Assembly: GCF_009687885.1 (NCBI RefSeq)
Contig: NZ_BLAF01000081.1
Location: 22,648 to 86,647, forward strand
Length of the DNA stretch: 64,000 nt
Direction of reading: 5' to 3'
From: Acrocarpospora pleiomorpha
GTDB lineage: Bacteria > Actinomycetota > Actinomycetes > Streptosporangiales > Streptosporangiaceae
Position numbers and translations under genes: made by a program
The notes under the pieces: generated by a model
Seen by the model: only the letters and a program-made list of their open reading frames with translations
Database searches by the model: none
Told to the model about the DNA's origin: nothing
Part shown: positions 41,139 through 49,691 of the stretch, piece by piece
Numbering within the stretch: the stretch's first letter is position 1
Layout of the letters: every line of letters starts with the position of its first letter

Positions 41139-44100
41139 TCACCCGGCGATGGCGGCGCGGCGGAACAGGTCCGCGGGCATTTCCTCGTCGAGTTGCCAGG
41201 TGATGGCCATGGGGCGGTTGCCGCGGTGTTCCACGTAGTGGGCGGTGCCGTGGAAGACGAATGGTTCGGGGTGGCCGTTGTCGTTTTCTGTGCGCTCGCG
41301 GGTGAACAGCAGGATGTGGCTGCCATGGCGTTTGTGGGTCTGGTAACGCCGGCCGGTGGTCGAGTCCGCGCTGGTGCGGTTCTGGGATTCCCAGTGGAAT
41401 AGGGCAGGGGTGAGCGCGTAGTCGCGGTACATGGTTTGGGGAGAGAATTCCTTCTCGTTTTTGTGCAGGGTCACCAGGAGGGCGTCGCATTGGCTGGCGG
41501 GGCTCCAGGCGACGCCTTCGCGCATCGTGGCGGGGACCGAGCCGCCCAGGGTGGCCCAGCCGATGGCGGCCAGGATCTCGTCGGCGGAGTAACTGGCGTT
41601 GATAGCGAGCGGTACTTGGGCCAGTGACTCTGGCAGGGATTTGGTGACGTGGCGGGGGCGTTCGATGCCGAAGGTGAGGACCTCGCGGATCTCCTCGCAA
41701 AGGGCGGATTCCGCGCGTAGCCGTACCAGTGCCTCGTCGTAGGTGGTGAAACCGCCGCCATCGCGCCAGAAGGAGAAGAAGAGCATGCGGGCGAACGCCT
41801 GCTCGATGGGGGAGTAGTCGGCGTAGCTCAGGCCGGCGGGGTGCAGGAGGCGGGCGTAGGTGTCGGCTCGGCGGCGGTCGTCCACGTGGAGGAGGGCTCG
41901 GACGCGGCGGCCAAGCGCTTCCTCCATGGGGGAGGCGGCCTGGTCGAGGAGGTTGGCGCGGCGTAGGAGATGGGTCCAGTAGCGGCGGTTGCGGTAGAGG
42001 TCGCTGATGTCACGCCCGCTCGCTTCGAGATAGCCGATGAGCGACATCTCGGCATATGAGCGGACCTCTTGGGTAATCGTGGTGATCGTGGCGCTGAGGT
42101 GGAGTTTGAGTTCGGCGAGCAGCCGGTCCTTGGTGACCCGATCCAGCACGATCTGGCTGCCGGAGGGCAGCAGCGGGAAATCGCCGGCCACCTGCTGTCC
42201 AAGGCGGCCACGGGAGAATCCTGTCAATGCTTGGAAACGGCTGGCGAACCGATACTCCTTGCGGTGCTGCCCGACGAAATCCAGCACCGTCAGGACCTCT
42301 TTTTCAGGTGTACGGCGCAGCCCGCGACCGAGCTGCTGCAGGAACACGGTCGCGCTTTCCGTGGGCCGGAGCATGAGCAGGGTGTTCACATCGGGGACGT
42401 CGAGGCCTTCGTTGAACAGGTCTACCGCGAACAGGAAGACGACCTTTCCGTCGCGAAGGTCCTTCAGCGCCGCCTTGCGCGGGGCGTCGTCGGTGGACGC
42501 GTCTACGGCAAGAGAGCGCAGACCCATCGCGGTGAAGAAGTCGGCCATGAAACGCGCGTGCCGTACCGACACGCAGAAACCGAGCCCGCGTATCGAGGAG
42601 AGGTCACTGACTTTGTCGCGGAGCGCGTTGAATATCAGCCGGGCGCGGACGTCGTCGCCGGTGAACACGTTTTCCAGGGCGGCGTTGCTGTAGGAGCCGC
42701 GTGACCATTTGACGCTGGTGAGGTCGGTCTCGTCGTTGATACCGAAATAATGGAAGGGGCACAGCAGGTCGGCGTCCAGGGCGTCCCAGAGACGAAGTTC
42801 TGAGGCGATGCGCTTGTCGAAGAATTCGTCTTGGACCCAAGTGCCGTCCGCGCGTTCGGGGGTCGCGGTGAGGCCGAGCAGCTCTTTGGGCTTGAGGTGG
42901 TCAATTATTTGGCGGTAGGTACGGGCGGCGGCGTGGTGGAACTCGTCGATGACCACGACGTCGAAGTGATCGGGCTCGAAGGCCGTGATGCCCTTGCTCG
43001 TCAACGACTGGACCGAGGCGAACACATGCCGCCAATGCTTGGACCGGCTTTCGTCAACATGCAACTCACCGAAGTCGGGCGCTGCCAGCACCTGCCGGTA
43101 CGTGCGGAGCGCCTGACCGAGAATCTCGCGACGATGCGCGACGAACAGGAGCGACGGCTGGGACCCGAGACGTTGCCGCAAAGCGCGATAATCGAATGCG
43201 GCGACCACGGTCTTGCCGGTCCCCGTGGCGGCGACCACGAGATTGCGGTGCCGCCCGTGCACGGTCCGTTCGACGTCGAGATCATCCAGCATTTCGAGCT
43301 GGTGCGAGAACGGGTGGGGCAGCAGCTCCGGAATATCGAACAGCCGCTGACCGGCCTTCGACCGCGACAGCACCTCGTCCAGGCGGTCGCCGTCCGCCGA
43401 AGGGTCATAGGGCTCGAACTGGGGCCGGTTCCAGTATGAGTCGAAGGTGCCCTCGAATTTGTCCAAGAGCCGGGGAGTCGTCACCGACGAGAGCCGGACA
43501 TTCCACTCCAGCCCATCGAGGAGCGCGGCACGTGACAGATTTGAGCTGCCCACATACGCGGTGTCGAAGCCGGTACGGCGGCGCAGTAGCCACGCCTTGG
43601 CATGCAGGCGGGTGGAATTCTGCTCGTACGTGATCCGGACTTCGGCCCCGAATTCACGTACCAGCCGGTCAAGGGCACGCCGTTCGGTCGCGCCCATATA
43701 CGTGGTGGTGATGACCCGCAGCGGTACGTTCCGGCGGCGCAACTCGATCAGCGCTCGTTCCAGAATGCGCAGCCCGGACCATTTGACGAACGCGCACAAC
43801 AAGTCCACCCGGTCGGCACTGGCCAGTTCGGTCGCCAGCTCATGGGCCAGATTAGGGTCCTCGCGGGCATTGGTGAGCAGCGCCGCCTCGGAAAGCGAGG
43901 TCAGCGGACGGGCGGGCGAGGAAACGCCCGGCATGTTCTTCACGACCGATAACAGCCGACGCGGCCCTTCCTCGACGACTTCGGGATCGGCGAGCTGACG
44001 CAGCAGCCGGTTGGCCAGCTCTACCTGTTCCTCAGGGCTCTTGAGCGCGGCGAACGCCCGAGCGGCCGTTTCGCCGATGAAACGGCCGAGCAGGTGGGCG

Positions 44101-44225
44101 GTCTCCTCTTTGTCGACCGGAGAGATCTCAACGAGATGACCCGAATCACGCCAGGAATCCGTACGACGAGTGAGCCGGCTCGTGAGCAGCGAGTCGTACA
44201 AGCCCGGAACAGGTGCCTCGTCCAC
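41139..44225 (-). CDS. PLD-nuclease/SF2-helicase/DUF3427 protein
   Basis: 1028 residues. Residues about 100-290 are a phospholipase-D-like nuclease domain (LHAKAWLLRR as the HxK motif, YVGSSNLSRAAL). About 330-720 are a superfamily 2 helicase: Walker A AATGTGKT, DEFHH box, LTATPERADG, and motif VI QLGRGLRR. The last 300 residues are DUF3427. GTG 44225 is preceded by GAGGAGG nine bases away, which settles the start 84 codons inside a longer frame. Members occur in defence islands and mobile regions and are thought to process foreign DNA. Neighbours here do not form a known system. Confidence 0.9.
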   Translation of the reverse strand: MDEAPVPGLYDSLLTSRLTRRTDSWRDSGHLVEISPVDKEETAHLLGRFIGETAARAFAALKSPEEQVELANRLLRQLADPEVVEEGPRRLLSVVKNMPGVSSPARPLTSLSEAALLTNAREDPNLAHELATELASADRVDLLCAFVKWSGLRILERALIELRRRNVPLRVITTTYMGATERRALDRLVREFGAEVRITYEQNSTRLHAKAWLLRRRTGFDTAYVGSSNLSRAALLDGLEWNVRLSSVTTPRLLDKFEGTFDSYWNRPQFEPYDPSADGDRLDEVLSRSKAGQRLFDIPELLPHPFSHQLEMLDDLDVERTVHGRHRNLVVAATGTGKTVVAAFDYRALRQRLGSQPSLLFVAHRREILGQALRTYRQVLAAPDFGELHVDESRSKHWRHVFASVQSLTSKGITAFEPDHFDVVVIDEFHHAAARTYRQIIDHLKPKELLGLTATPERADGTWVQDEFFDKRIASELRLWDALDADLLCPFHYFGINDETDLTSVKWSRGSYSNAALENVFTGDDVRARLIFNALRDKVSDLSSIRGLGFCVSVRHARFMADFFTAMGLRSLAVDASTDDAPRKAALKDLRDGKVVFLFAVDLFNEGLDVPDVNTLLMLRPTESATVFLQQLGRGLRRTPEKEVLTVLDFVGQHRKEYRFASRFQALTGFSRGRLGQQVAGDFPLLPSGSQIVLDRVTKDRLLAELKLHLSATITTITQEVRSYAEMSLIGYLEASGRDISDLYRNRRYWTHLLRRANLLDQAASPMEEALGRRVRALLHVDDRRRADTYARLLHPAGLSYADYSPIEQAFARMLFFSFWRDGGGFTTYDEALVRLRAESALCEEIREVLTFGIERPRHVTKSLPESLAQVPLAINASYSADEILAAIGWATLGGSVPATMREGVAWSPASQCDALLVTLHKNEKEFSPQTMYRDYALTPALFHWESQNRTSADSTTGRRYQTHKRHGSHILLFTRERTENDNGHPEPFVFHGTAHYVEHRGNRPMAITWQLDEEMPADLFRRAAIAG

Positions 44226-44617
44226 AGATAACTGCCTCCTCGATCGACGATCAGGGTAATCACATCGCCACGGGCGCCCCTGCACCACCCTTTTGCGCCA
44301 CGCCACGTCGACTGCGTAGTACGCGCTGTTCACAAGGTGGTGCAGTTCGGCGCGAGATGAGCGGCCGGAACGGGACCGGTCGAACATTGACAGGCGATCA
44401 ACTCCTGGTACGCCCACGGTAACTTCCGGAAGGCGGCCCGGTGGGTGGCGGATGTTTCCACAGGGTGCTGGCCGCATCGGGGTTATCCACAGAATGGGAT
44501 TCGGTTGGAGGGAGCCCGGTCGAGTTCCGCCACGCTTGTCCCGCGTCGTGGGAAGGAGCGTCGTGAGCGAGCATTTCCGAGTGGGGGAACTGCGGGAGCG
44601 GGGATGGGAGTCCGGCC

Positions 44618-45184
44618 ATGATCCGGGTGATTCTCGGGTCTCCCGATCGGCTGGCGCCTAATCCGGTCTTCAGAACCATGGCTCCGATGCGGCTCTACGA
44701 GGTCGAAAGGGTGATCCTCGCTGAAGAGTCGGAGCAGTTCGCCGTGTTGCGGGACAAGGCGGAGCGGAGATCCAGGGCGGCCCTCGCCGTCGCGGAGCGC
44801 AGGCGTGGTGAAACGGTCGCGCGGGTGGAGGGCGTGTCCATCGTGGTGCCGGTCGTGGACTGGCATGCCCTGGTCCGCGAAGCGGTCGCGCACCGTAACC
44901 GGCGTGATGAGGAACGGGCATGGCAGCGGCTCGATCATGTCGCCACTCCGGCGCGCGTGGCCGATGTGGATGAGCTGACCTTGCAACGGTGGGTCGTCAA
45001 CTATCTCCGGCACGAACTCACCGGCTACGAGGTCGAGGTAGAGGCGCTGTTCGGAAGGGTGGGTCGTGCGGAAGGGATGCGTCTGCTCAGAAGACGGATC
45101 TATGCGGCCATCGCCAGCGCGTACCCCACGCTGACGGAGGAGTGCCACCGACAGCTTGAGTCGCGCGAAGGGGAGACGCTGTGA
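44618..45184 (+). CDS. Protein of unknown function
   Basis: 188 residues, not recognised. Helical and charged, with an Arg/Glu-rich segment around residues 40-65 and a conserved-looking C-terminal part VNYLRHELTGYEVEVEALFGRVG...IYAAIASAYPTL that resembles short actinomycete hypothetical proteins. ATG 44618 has GGAG nine bases upstream; ATG 44678 or 44687 are alternatives. A minus-strand frame covers the same bases, but the plus frame has better codon bias. Confidence 0.65.
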   Translation: MIRVILGSPDRLAPNPVFRTMAPMRLYEVERVILAEESEQFAVLRDKAERRSRAALAVAERRRGETVARVEGVSIVVPVVDWHALVREAVAHRNRRDEERAWQRLDHVATPARVADVDELTLQRWVVNYLRHELTGYEVEVEALFGRVGRAEGMRLLRRRIYAAIASAYPTLTEECHRQLESREGETL

Positions 45185-45223
45185 CGCGCCTATTGACGTG
45201 GCTCATGACGAGTTGCGGAAGGG

Positions 45224-45676
45224 CTAACGCGCCAGTGGTAGCGCCGATCCGGGGAGGCGGCCAGCGGGGTGGTAGACGGCGCACATCACGTCGCGGTCGC
45301 CGTCGGCCCAGGTCTCCGCAGTTGGCATGATCGGGTAGAAGTCCAGGTCATCGCGATCGCCGCCCCACAGTTCCGCGTAGCGTTCGCCGCAACTCCGCCA
45401 GGCGAACGCGGACAGCCCAGCCGGGTCGTACGGCCCGTCGGGCATGTGGGTGAAGCCGTACGACTGGTTGTCCGCGCCGTCGGCGCACGGCGTGTAGAGC
45501 ACGATCCGCTCCGCCGCCCCCGGTGAGTACGCCGGGTCGCTGAAACACTCGCCACCCTCGATCATCAGGATCCCGGTCGTCTCGGCGGTGATGAAGGTCT
45601 CCGTCTTGACCATGGGCGGCACCACGAACAGAGTGCCGAGCGCGACGATGGCCGGCAGCAGCCCCAAACGAGCCAT
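45224..45676 (-). CDS. Secreted septum-formation-domain protein
   Basis: 150 residues with an N-terminal signal or anchor helix (LGLLPAIVALGTLFVVPPMV) and a Septum_form-like domain: GECFSD, TPCADGADNQSYGF and CGERYAELWGG with conserved cysteines, ending WADGDRDVMCAVYH. ATG 45676 chosen after AAAGGG. The role of these domains is not known beyond a suggested link to division in actinomycetes. Confidence 0.75.
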   Translation of the reverse strand: MARLGLLPAIVALGTLFVVPPMVKTETFITAETTGILMIEGGECFSDPAYSPGAAERIVLYTPCADGADNQSYGFTHMPDGPYDPAGLSAFAWRSCGERYAELWGGDRDDLDFYPIMPTAETWADGDRDVMCAVYHPAGRLPGSALPLAR

Positions 45677-45896
45677 CCGATTCACCCTTTCGCGTTCGCC
45701 CGCAATCCGTGGCCGATGGTAGAGGGATTCGGAGAAACACCAGGCCAACGCCGGATGACCGCCACATTGACGATCATGAATTCATCTTCCTGTCAGGCAA
45801 GGTACAGGTGAGCGTCAGTGGTGCCTGGGTGAATTCGCTGGCGTCCACCCCGCACTCGCGGGTGGACGAGTCCATTTCTTGTGGAGAGAACCAGAA

Positions 45897-47576
45897 GTGA
45901 ATGAGCCCAGAAAGCCGTGGCCGATCAGGTCCCGGCAGGCGAAGCTCGCGTCGATCGGCGCCGGTGCACTGCTCGTCGGTGGCCTGGCGTTGGCCCCCGC
46001 CGCAATCAGTGCGGCGGCGCCTCCGAAGTACCCGGCCGCCGAGGTGCACAAGCCTTCCCCCATCCCCGACCGGCTGATCCTCATCCCCACCAACACCCCG
46101 GCCGCCAGCCAGCGTGTGACCTGGCGGGCCGAGGCCACCGCCGACACCGCCCAGGCCCAGATCCTGGAGGCCCCCCGCGCGCTCGGTGAGGTCGCGCCGG
46201 CTGCGGGCGCGGTGACCAACGTCATGGCCATGGCGAGCGTCCCGGTCAACACCACGCTCGGGTACGCCTCGACCTACCACACCGTCGAGTTCGTCGGCCT
46301 GAAGCCCAACACCCGCTACACCTACCGCGTCGGTGACGGCACCAACTGGAGTGCGTGGACCGACTTCACCACCGCCGCCGCCGGTTTCCAGCCGTTCTCC
46401 TTCATCTACTACGGCGACGCGCAGAACTACATCGACTCCGCGGTCCCGCGCGTGTTCCGCCAGGCGTTCGCCGACCGGCCGCAGGCCAAGGCGATCGTCA
46501 ACGCGGGCGACCTCATCGACTCCGCCAACAGCGAGGAGCAGTGGGGCCAGTGGTACCAGGCCGGCGGCTTCATCGACGGCCAGGTCAACAACATCTCGGT
46601 CCCCGGCAACCACGAGTACAGCGGCGGCCTGTCCACCTTCTGGCGGCCGCAGTTCCCGTACCCGGACAACGGGCCGGGTAACCCCGAGCTCAAGCAGACC
46701 GTCTACAGCGTTGACTACCAGGGCGTACGGTTCATCGGCCTGGACAGCAACCTGCAGAGCAATGCCACGCTGATGGCCGCGCAGACCACCTGGCTGGAGG
46801 GTCTGCTGAAGGACAACCCGAACAAGTGGACCGTGGTGACCTTCCACCACCCCGTCTACTCCAACACCGGCACCCGCAACAACCCGGTGGTCCGCGCCCA
46901 GTGGGGCCCGCTGTTCGAGAAGTACGGCGTCGACCTGGTGCTGCAGGGCCACGACCACTCCTACGGCCGGGGCAACCTGAAGTCCGCCCGCCAGTCCGCG
47001 ATCACGCACAAGGGCGTCTCGTACGTGGTGTCCGTCTCCGGCGGCAAGATGTACGAGCTCAACGGCGGCGTGAACTGGACCGGCAACGGCGCCGAGGTGA
47101 TCAGCAGCAGCGAGAACACGCAGCTGTACCAGATGATCGACGTCGACAAGGACCGGCTGCGCTTCGAGGCCCGCTACGCCAACGGCGAGCACCACGACGG
47201 CTTCCTGATCCGCAAGAACGACGCGGGTGAGCGCACCGTCACCGAGCTCGTCGCTGACAACACCGGCGAGCAGGTCACCGTGGACAAGACCAGTGTCGAG
47301 CCGGGTGAGCAGCTCACCGCCACCGCGTTCGGCTACGACTCGGGCGAGAAGGTGAAGGTCTACCTCCTCCGTACCAAGGGCACGGCCGCGAACGCCGGCG
47401 ACGGCGACCGCGACTACGACAGCCGGACCTACGTCGGCACCCAGACCGCCGACGCGCTGGGCAAGCTGAGCTACAGCTTCAAGCTGCCGGCCGACCTCAA
47501 CAAGGACAGCACCTACCGGGTGTACCTGGAGAGCGCCACCCAGAAGATCACCAGCCCGGTGATCACGGTCAAGTAG
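45897..47576 (+). CDS. Secreted purple-acid-phosphatase-like metallophosphoesterase
   Basis: 559 residues with an N-terminal signal (SRQAKLASIGAGALLVGGLA, cleavage near SAAA). Residues about 65-170 form the fibronectin-like N-domain of purple acid phosphatases, followed by the dimetal core: YYGDAQ, NAGDLIDS, GNHEY, FHHPVYS and GHDHSYGR. The C-terminal 100 residues form another beta domain. GTG 45897 begins a typical signal; GGAGAG is upstream. Hydrolyses phosphate esters outside the cell. Followed by three GC-rich hairpins. Confidence 0.92.
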   Translation: MNEPRKPWPIRSRQAKLASIGAGALLVGGLALAPAAISAAAPPKYPAAEVHKPSPIPDRLILIPTNTPAASQRVTWRAEATADTAQAQILEAPRALGEVAPAAGAVTNVMAMASVPVNTTLGYASTYHTVEFVGLKPNTRYTYRVGDGTNWSAWTDFTTAAAGFQPFSFIYYGDAQNYIDSAVPRVFRQAFADRPQAKAIVNAGDLIDSANSEEQWGQWYQAGGFIDGQVNNISVPGNHEYSGGLSTFWRPQFPYPDNGPGNPELKQTVYSVDYQGVRFIGLDSNLQSNATLMAAQTTWLEGLLKDNPNKWTVVTFHHPVYSNTGTRNNPVVRAQWGPLFEKYGVDLVLQGHDHSYGRGNLKSARQSAITHKGVSYVVSVSGGKMYELNGGVNWTGNGAEVISSSENTQLYQMIDVDKDRLRFEARYANGEHHDGFLIRKNDAGERTVTELVADNTGEQVTVDKTSVEPGEQLTATAFGYDSGEKVKVYLLRTKGTAANAGDGDRDYDSRTYVGTQTADALGKLSYSFKLPADLNKDSTYRVYLESATQKITSPVITVK

Positions 47577-47599
47577 TAGCCCCACCGGATGCGGGCCCG

Positions 47600-47681
47600 C
47601 CCCGGTACCGGTCCTCCGGGACGGGTACCGGGGTGCGGCCCGCGCCCGCGGGCCGGGCCGGCGTACCGCGCCGGCCCGGCC
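47600..47681. terminator. Tandem GC-rich hairpins after the phosphatase gene
   Basis: CCCCGGTACC / GGTACCGGGG (47600-47633) with an inner GTCC-TCC-GGAC stem, then a 13-base perfect stem GGCCGGGCCGGCG / CGCCGGCCCGGCC with loop TACCG (47651-47681), and a third small GCCGGCC/GGCCGGC stem near 47690. They fill the gap before the next gene and should end transcription. Confidence 0.7.
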
Positions 47682-47721
47682 GCCCCAGGCCGGCCATCCG
47701 GCCGGCTCGACAGGAGATCCC

Positions 47722-48369
47722 GTGACCTTCCGTACCCGTCTGGCGGGCGTGCTGCTCGCCGGGGCGGCGGTGGCCGCCGTGCCGGCGGCGCCGGCCGCCG
47801 CTCATCCTTTCGGCCCGCCGTCCACCGCGCGGATCAGCGTCGACGGCTCGCACGTGGCCATCGCCTGGCTGGCCGCCGAGGACGACTGGGTCGCGCTCGG
47901 CCGCTCGGTCGGCGCGTTCGGCGATCCGTCCGCGGGCGTCGACACCACGCTGACCGGCGAGCAGAAACTCGCCCGTTCCACCGCCGTGCGCGACTACCTG
48001 CTGGCCCGGGTCGGGGTGACCCAGGCCGGGCAGCCCTGCGCGGCCGAACTGGCCCCATTGGAGCGGTTACTCGCCGAGGGCGCCCGGTTCAGCTTCGCCT
48101 GCGCGAACCCGGTCGTCGATGTCGACGTCCGGATCGACGCGCTGACCGACCTGCACGAGGCATACCGCACCGTGCTCACCGCCGAGACCCCCGCCACACC
48201 CACCCAGGCGATGCTCACAGCGGCGACCGCCACCCAGCGCCTGCGCTTCGACCCGTCGGCGACGGGCGGCATCTCCCTCGTCGTTCCCGCCATCGCGCTG
48301 GTCGCCGCACTCGGCGCGCTGGCCGCCTTCCTGGTACGGGGTCGGCGGCGCGCGGGCACACGCGCATGA
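47722..48369 (+). CDS. Exported membrane-anchored partner of a NicO transporter
   Basis: 215 residues, signal peptide ending AAAHPFG, an extracytoplasmic domain and one C-terminal membrane helix (ISLVVPAIALVAALGALAAFL) with a basic tail. Similar proteins precede NicO-type nickel/cobalt carriers in actinomycetes; the mature His near the N-terminus could bind metal. GTG start with AGGAGA. ATGA overlap with the transporter. Confidence 0.75.
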   Translation: MTFRTRLAGVLLAGAAVAAVPAAPAAAHPFGPPSTARISVDGSHVAIAWLAAEDDWVALGRSVGAFGDPSAGVDTTLTGEQKLARSTAVRDYLLARVGVTQAGQPCAAELAPLERLLAEGARFSFACANPVVDVDVRIDALTDLHEAYRTVLTAETPATPTQAMLTAATATQRLRFDPSATGGISLVVPAIALVAALGALAAFLVRGRRRAGTRA

Positions 48370-49157
48370 ACGGCACCACCGACCAGGAGAACTACCTGAT
48401 CACGCTGTTCGACAGCGCGGGCGCGTTCTGGCTGGCACTGGCCGTCGCACTCGGCGTCGGCGCGCTGCACGCGGTCGCACCGGGCCACGGCAAGAGCGTG
48501 ACCGCGGCGTACCTCATCGGCACCCACGGTCGCTACCGCGACGCACTCCGCCTCGGCGTGGTCGTCGCCCTGATGCACACGGTCTCAGTGCTCGCCCTCG
48601 CACTGACCTGGGCAGGCCTGACCAGCTCCGTCGTCGGCACCAAGGCCGTCACCAGCTGGCTCCAGGTGATCGCGGGCGTGGTCGTAATCGGCGTCGGCGC
48701 ACATTTGACCTACCGCCACCTCCGCAACCGGAAGACACACGCATACGGCCACGGGCACGGGCACGGGCACGGTCACGGTCACGGCCCTGGGCATGGGCAT
48801 GGGCATGGGCATGAGGAGCCTACGGATCCGTGGTCCCGGCGCGGACTCATCGCCCTCGCGCTGTCCGGCGGGTTGGTCCCTTCGCCCTCAGCGTTCATCG
48901 TGCTGGTCAGCGGCCTGCTCACCGGACGCGCGCTCGACGCCGTCGTCCTGGTGCTGGTTTTCGGCGCCGGAATGGCGATCACCCTGACCGCCGTCGGGAT
49001 CGTGACCGTACGCGGCGCCGCACTGGTGAGCCGCCGCGCCCCCGACCTACGCCTCCTGCGCTCAGCCGCAGCCTGGACACCCGCACTGGCAGGCGTCGCG
49101 GTAGCCATCGGCGGCTGCCTCTACTTGGCCACCGCCGTCACAGCACTGGCCTCGTGA
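48366..49157 (+). CDS. NicO/RcnA-family nickel/cobalt transporter
   Basis: 263 residues, six predicted helices. The first helix ends in the family motif HAVAPGHGKS, and a cytoplasmic loop near residues 125-150 is a run of Gly-His repeats (about a dozen His), typical of RcnA-like exporters. Coupled to the preceding membrane-anchored partner. Probably exports Ni/Co, or supplies metal for cobalamin; the B12 mutase of this window gives that some interest but nothing links them directly. Confidence 0.9.
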   Translation: MNGTTDQENYLITLFDSAGAFWLALAVALGVGALHAVAPGHGKSVTAAYLIGTHGRYRDALRLGVVVALMHTVSVLALALTWAGLTSSVVGTKAVTSWLQVIAGVVVIGVGAHLTYRHLRNRKTHAYGHGHGHGHGHGHGPGHGHGHGHEEPTDPWSRRGLIALALSGGLVPSPSAFIVLVSGLLTGRALDAVVLVLVFGAGMAITLTAVGIVTVRGAALVSRRAPDLRLLRSAAAWTPALAGVAVAIGGCLYLATAVTALAS

Positions 49158-49247
49158 CCGGAGCCACAAGCCTGGTCGCGTGCCACTTGCCCACCGCAGG
49201 AGAGGTCATACAGGCCCGGCCTCGCCGGGAATGTAGGGTCGCCAAGC

Positions 49248-49604
49248 ATGACCACCGACCTGGAAGAGTTGGCCGTGCGGCTGCGGGAATTCGTGCGGTC
49301 GCGGGACTGGGAGCAGTTTCACACGCCCAAGAATCTGGCCATGGCTCTGTCCGGAGAGGCGGGAGAACTGCTCGCCGAGTTCCAATGGCTCACCCCGGCC
49401 GAATCCCAGAACCTCGACAGCCCCACGCTCGCCCGCGTGCGCGCCGAACTCGGCGACGTGACGCTCTACCTGATCCGTCTGGCCGACGTGCTCGGCGTGG
49501 ACCTGGTCGAGGCCGCCCACGCCAAACTGGACGAGAACGCCCGCCGCTACGATCCCGAGCGTTATCGCGGTTCCGCCAGGAAGGCGCCCCCGCTACCCTC
49601 GTGA
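49248..49604 (+). CDS. MazG-like nucleotide pyrophosphohydrolase
   Basis: 118 residues. All-alpha NTP pyrophosphatase with the EExxE...ExxD metal motif (GEAGELLAEFQW and AELGDVTLYLIRLAD), as in dCTPase-like (RS21-C6) proteins. Lies 87 bases before the DUF2075 gene on the same strand. May clean the nucleotide pool or lower nucleotide levels during phage attack. Confidence 0.92.
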   Translation: MTTDLEELAVRLREFVRSRDWEQFHTPKNLAMALSGEAGELLAEFQWLTPAESQNLDSPTLARVRAELGDVTLYLIRLADVLGVDLVEAAHAKLDENARRYDPERYRGSARKAPPLPS

Positions 49605-49648
49605 TGACCATGTGATGCGGCCCGACGGGCTTCCGCCTAGCGGATAGG

Positions 49649-49685
49649 CCCCCACCCGCACGAGTCTTCTCGTGCTGCCTGGGGG
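49649..49685 (+). promoter_or_regulatory. Leader hairpin that covers the ribosome site of the DUF2075 gene
   Basis: CCCCCA (49649-49654) pairs with TGGGGG (49680-49685), enclosing a perfect stem GCACGAG-TCTT-CTCGTGC (49658-49675). The GGGGG is the ribosome site of the GTG at 49692, so the folded RNA would hide it. Confidence 0.5.
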
Positions 49686-49691
49686 AAGTCC

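Noticed and set aside
44483..45148. 221-codon minus-strand frame opposite the unknown gene at 44618
   Set aside because: Composition is Arg/His/Pro-rich as in antisense shadows; the plus frame has normal codon bias and a ribosome site.
48745..48820. Short tandem repeat of GGGCAC/GGTCAC units
   Set aside because: It encodes the Gly-His loop of the NicO transporter and is explained by that protein.
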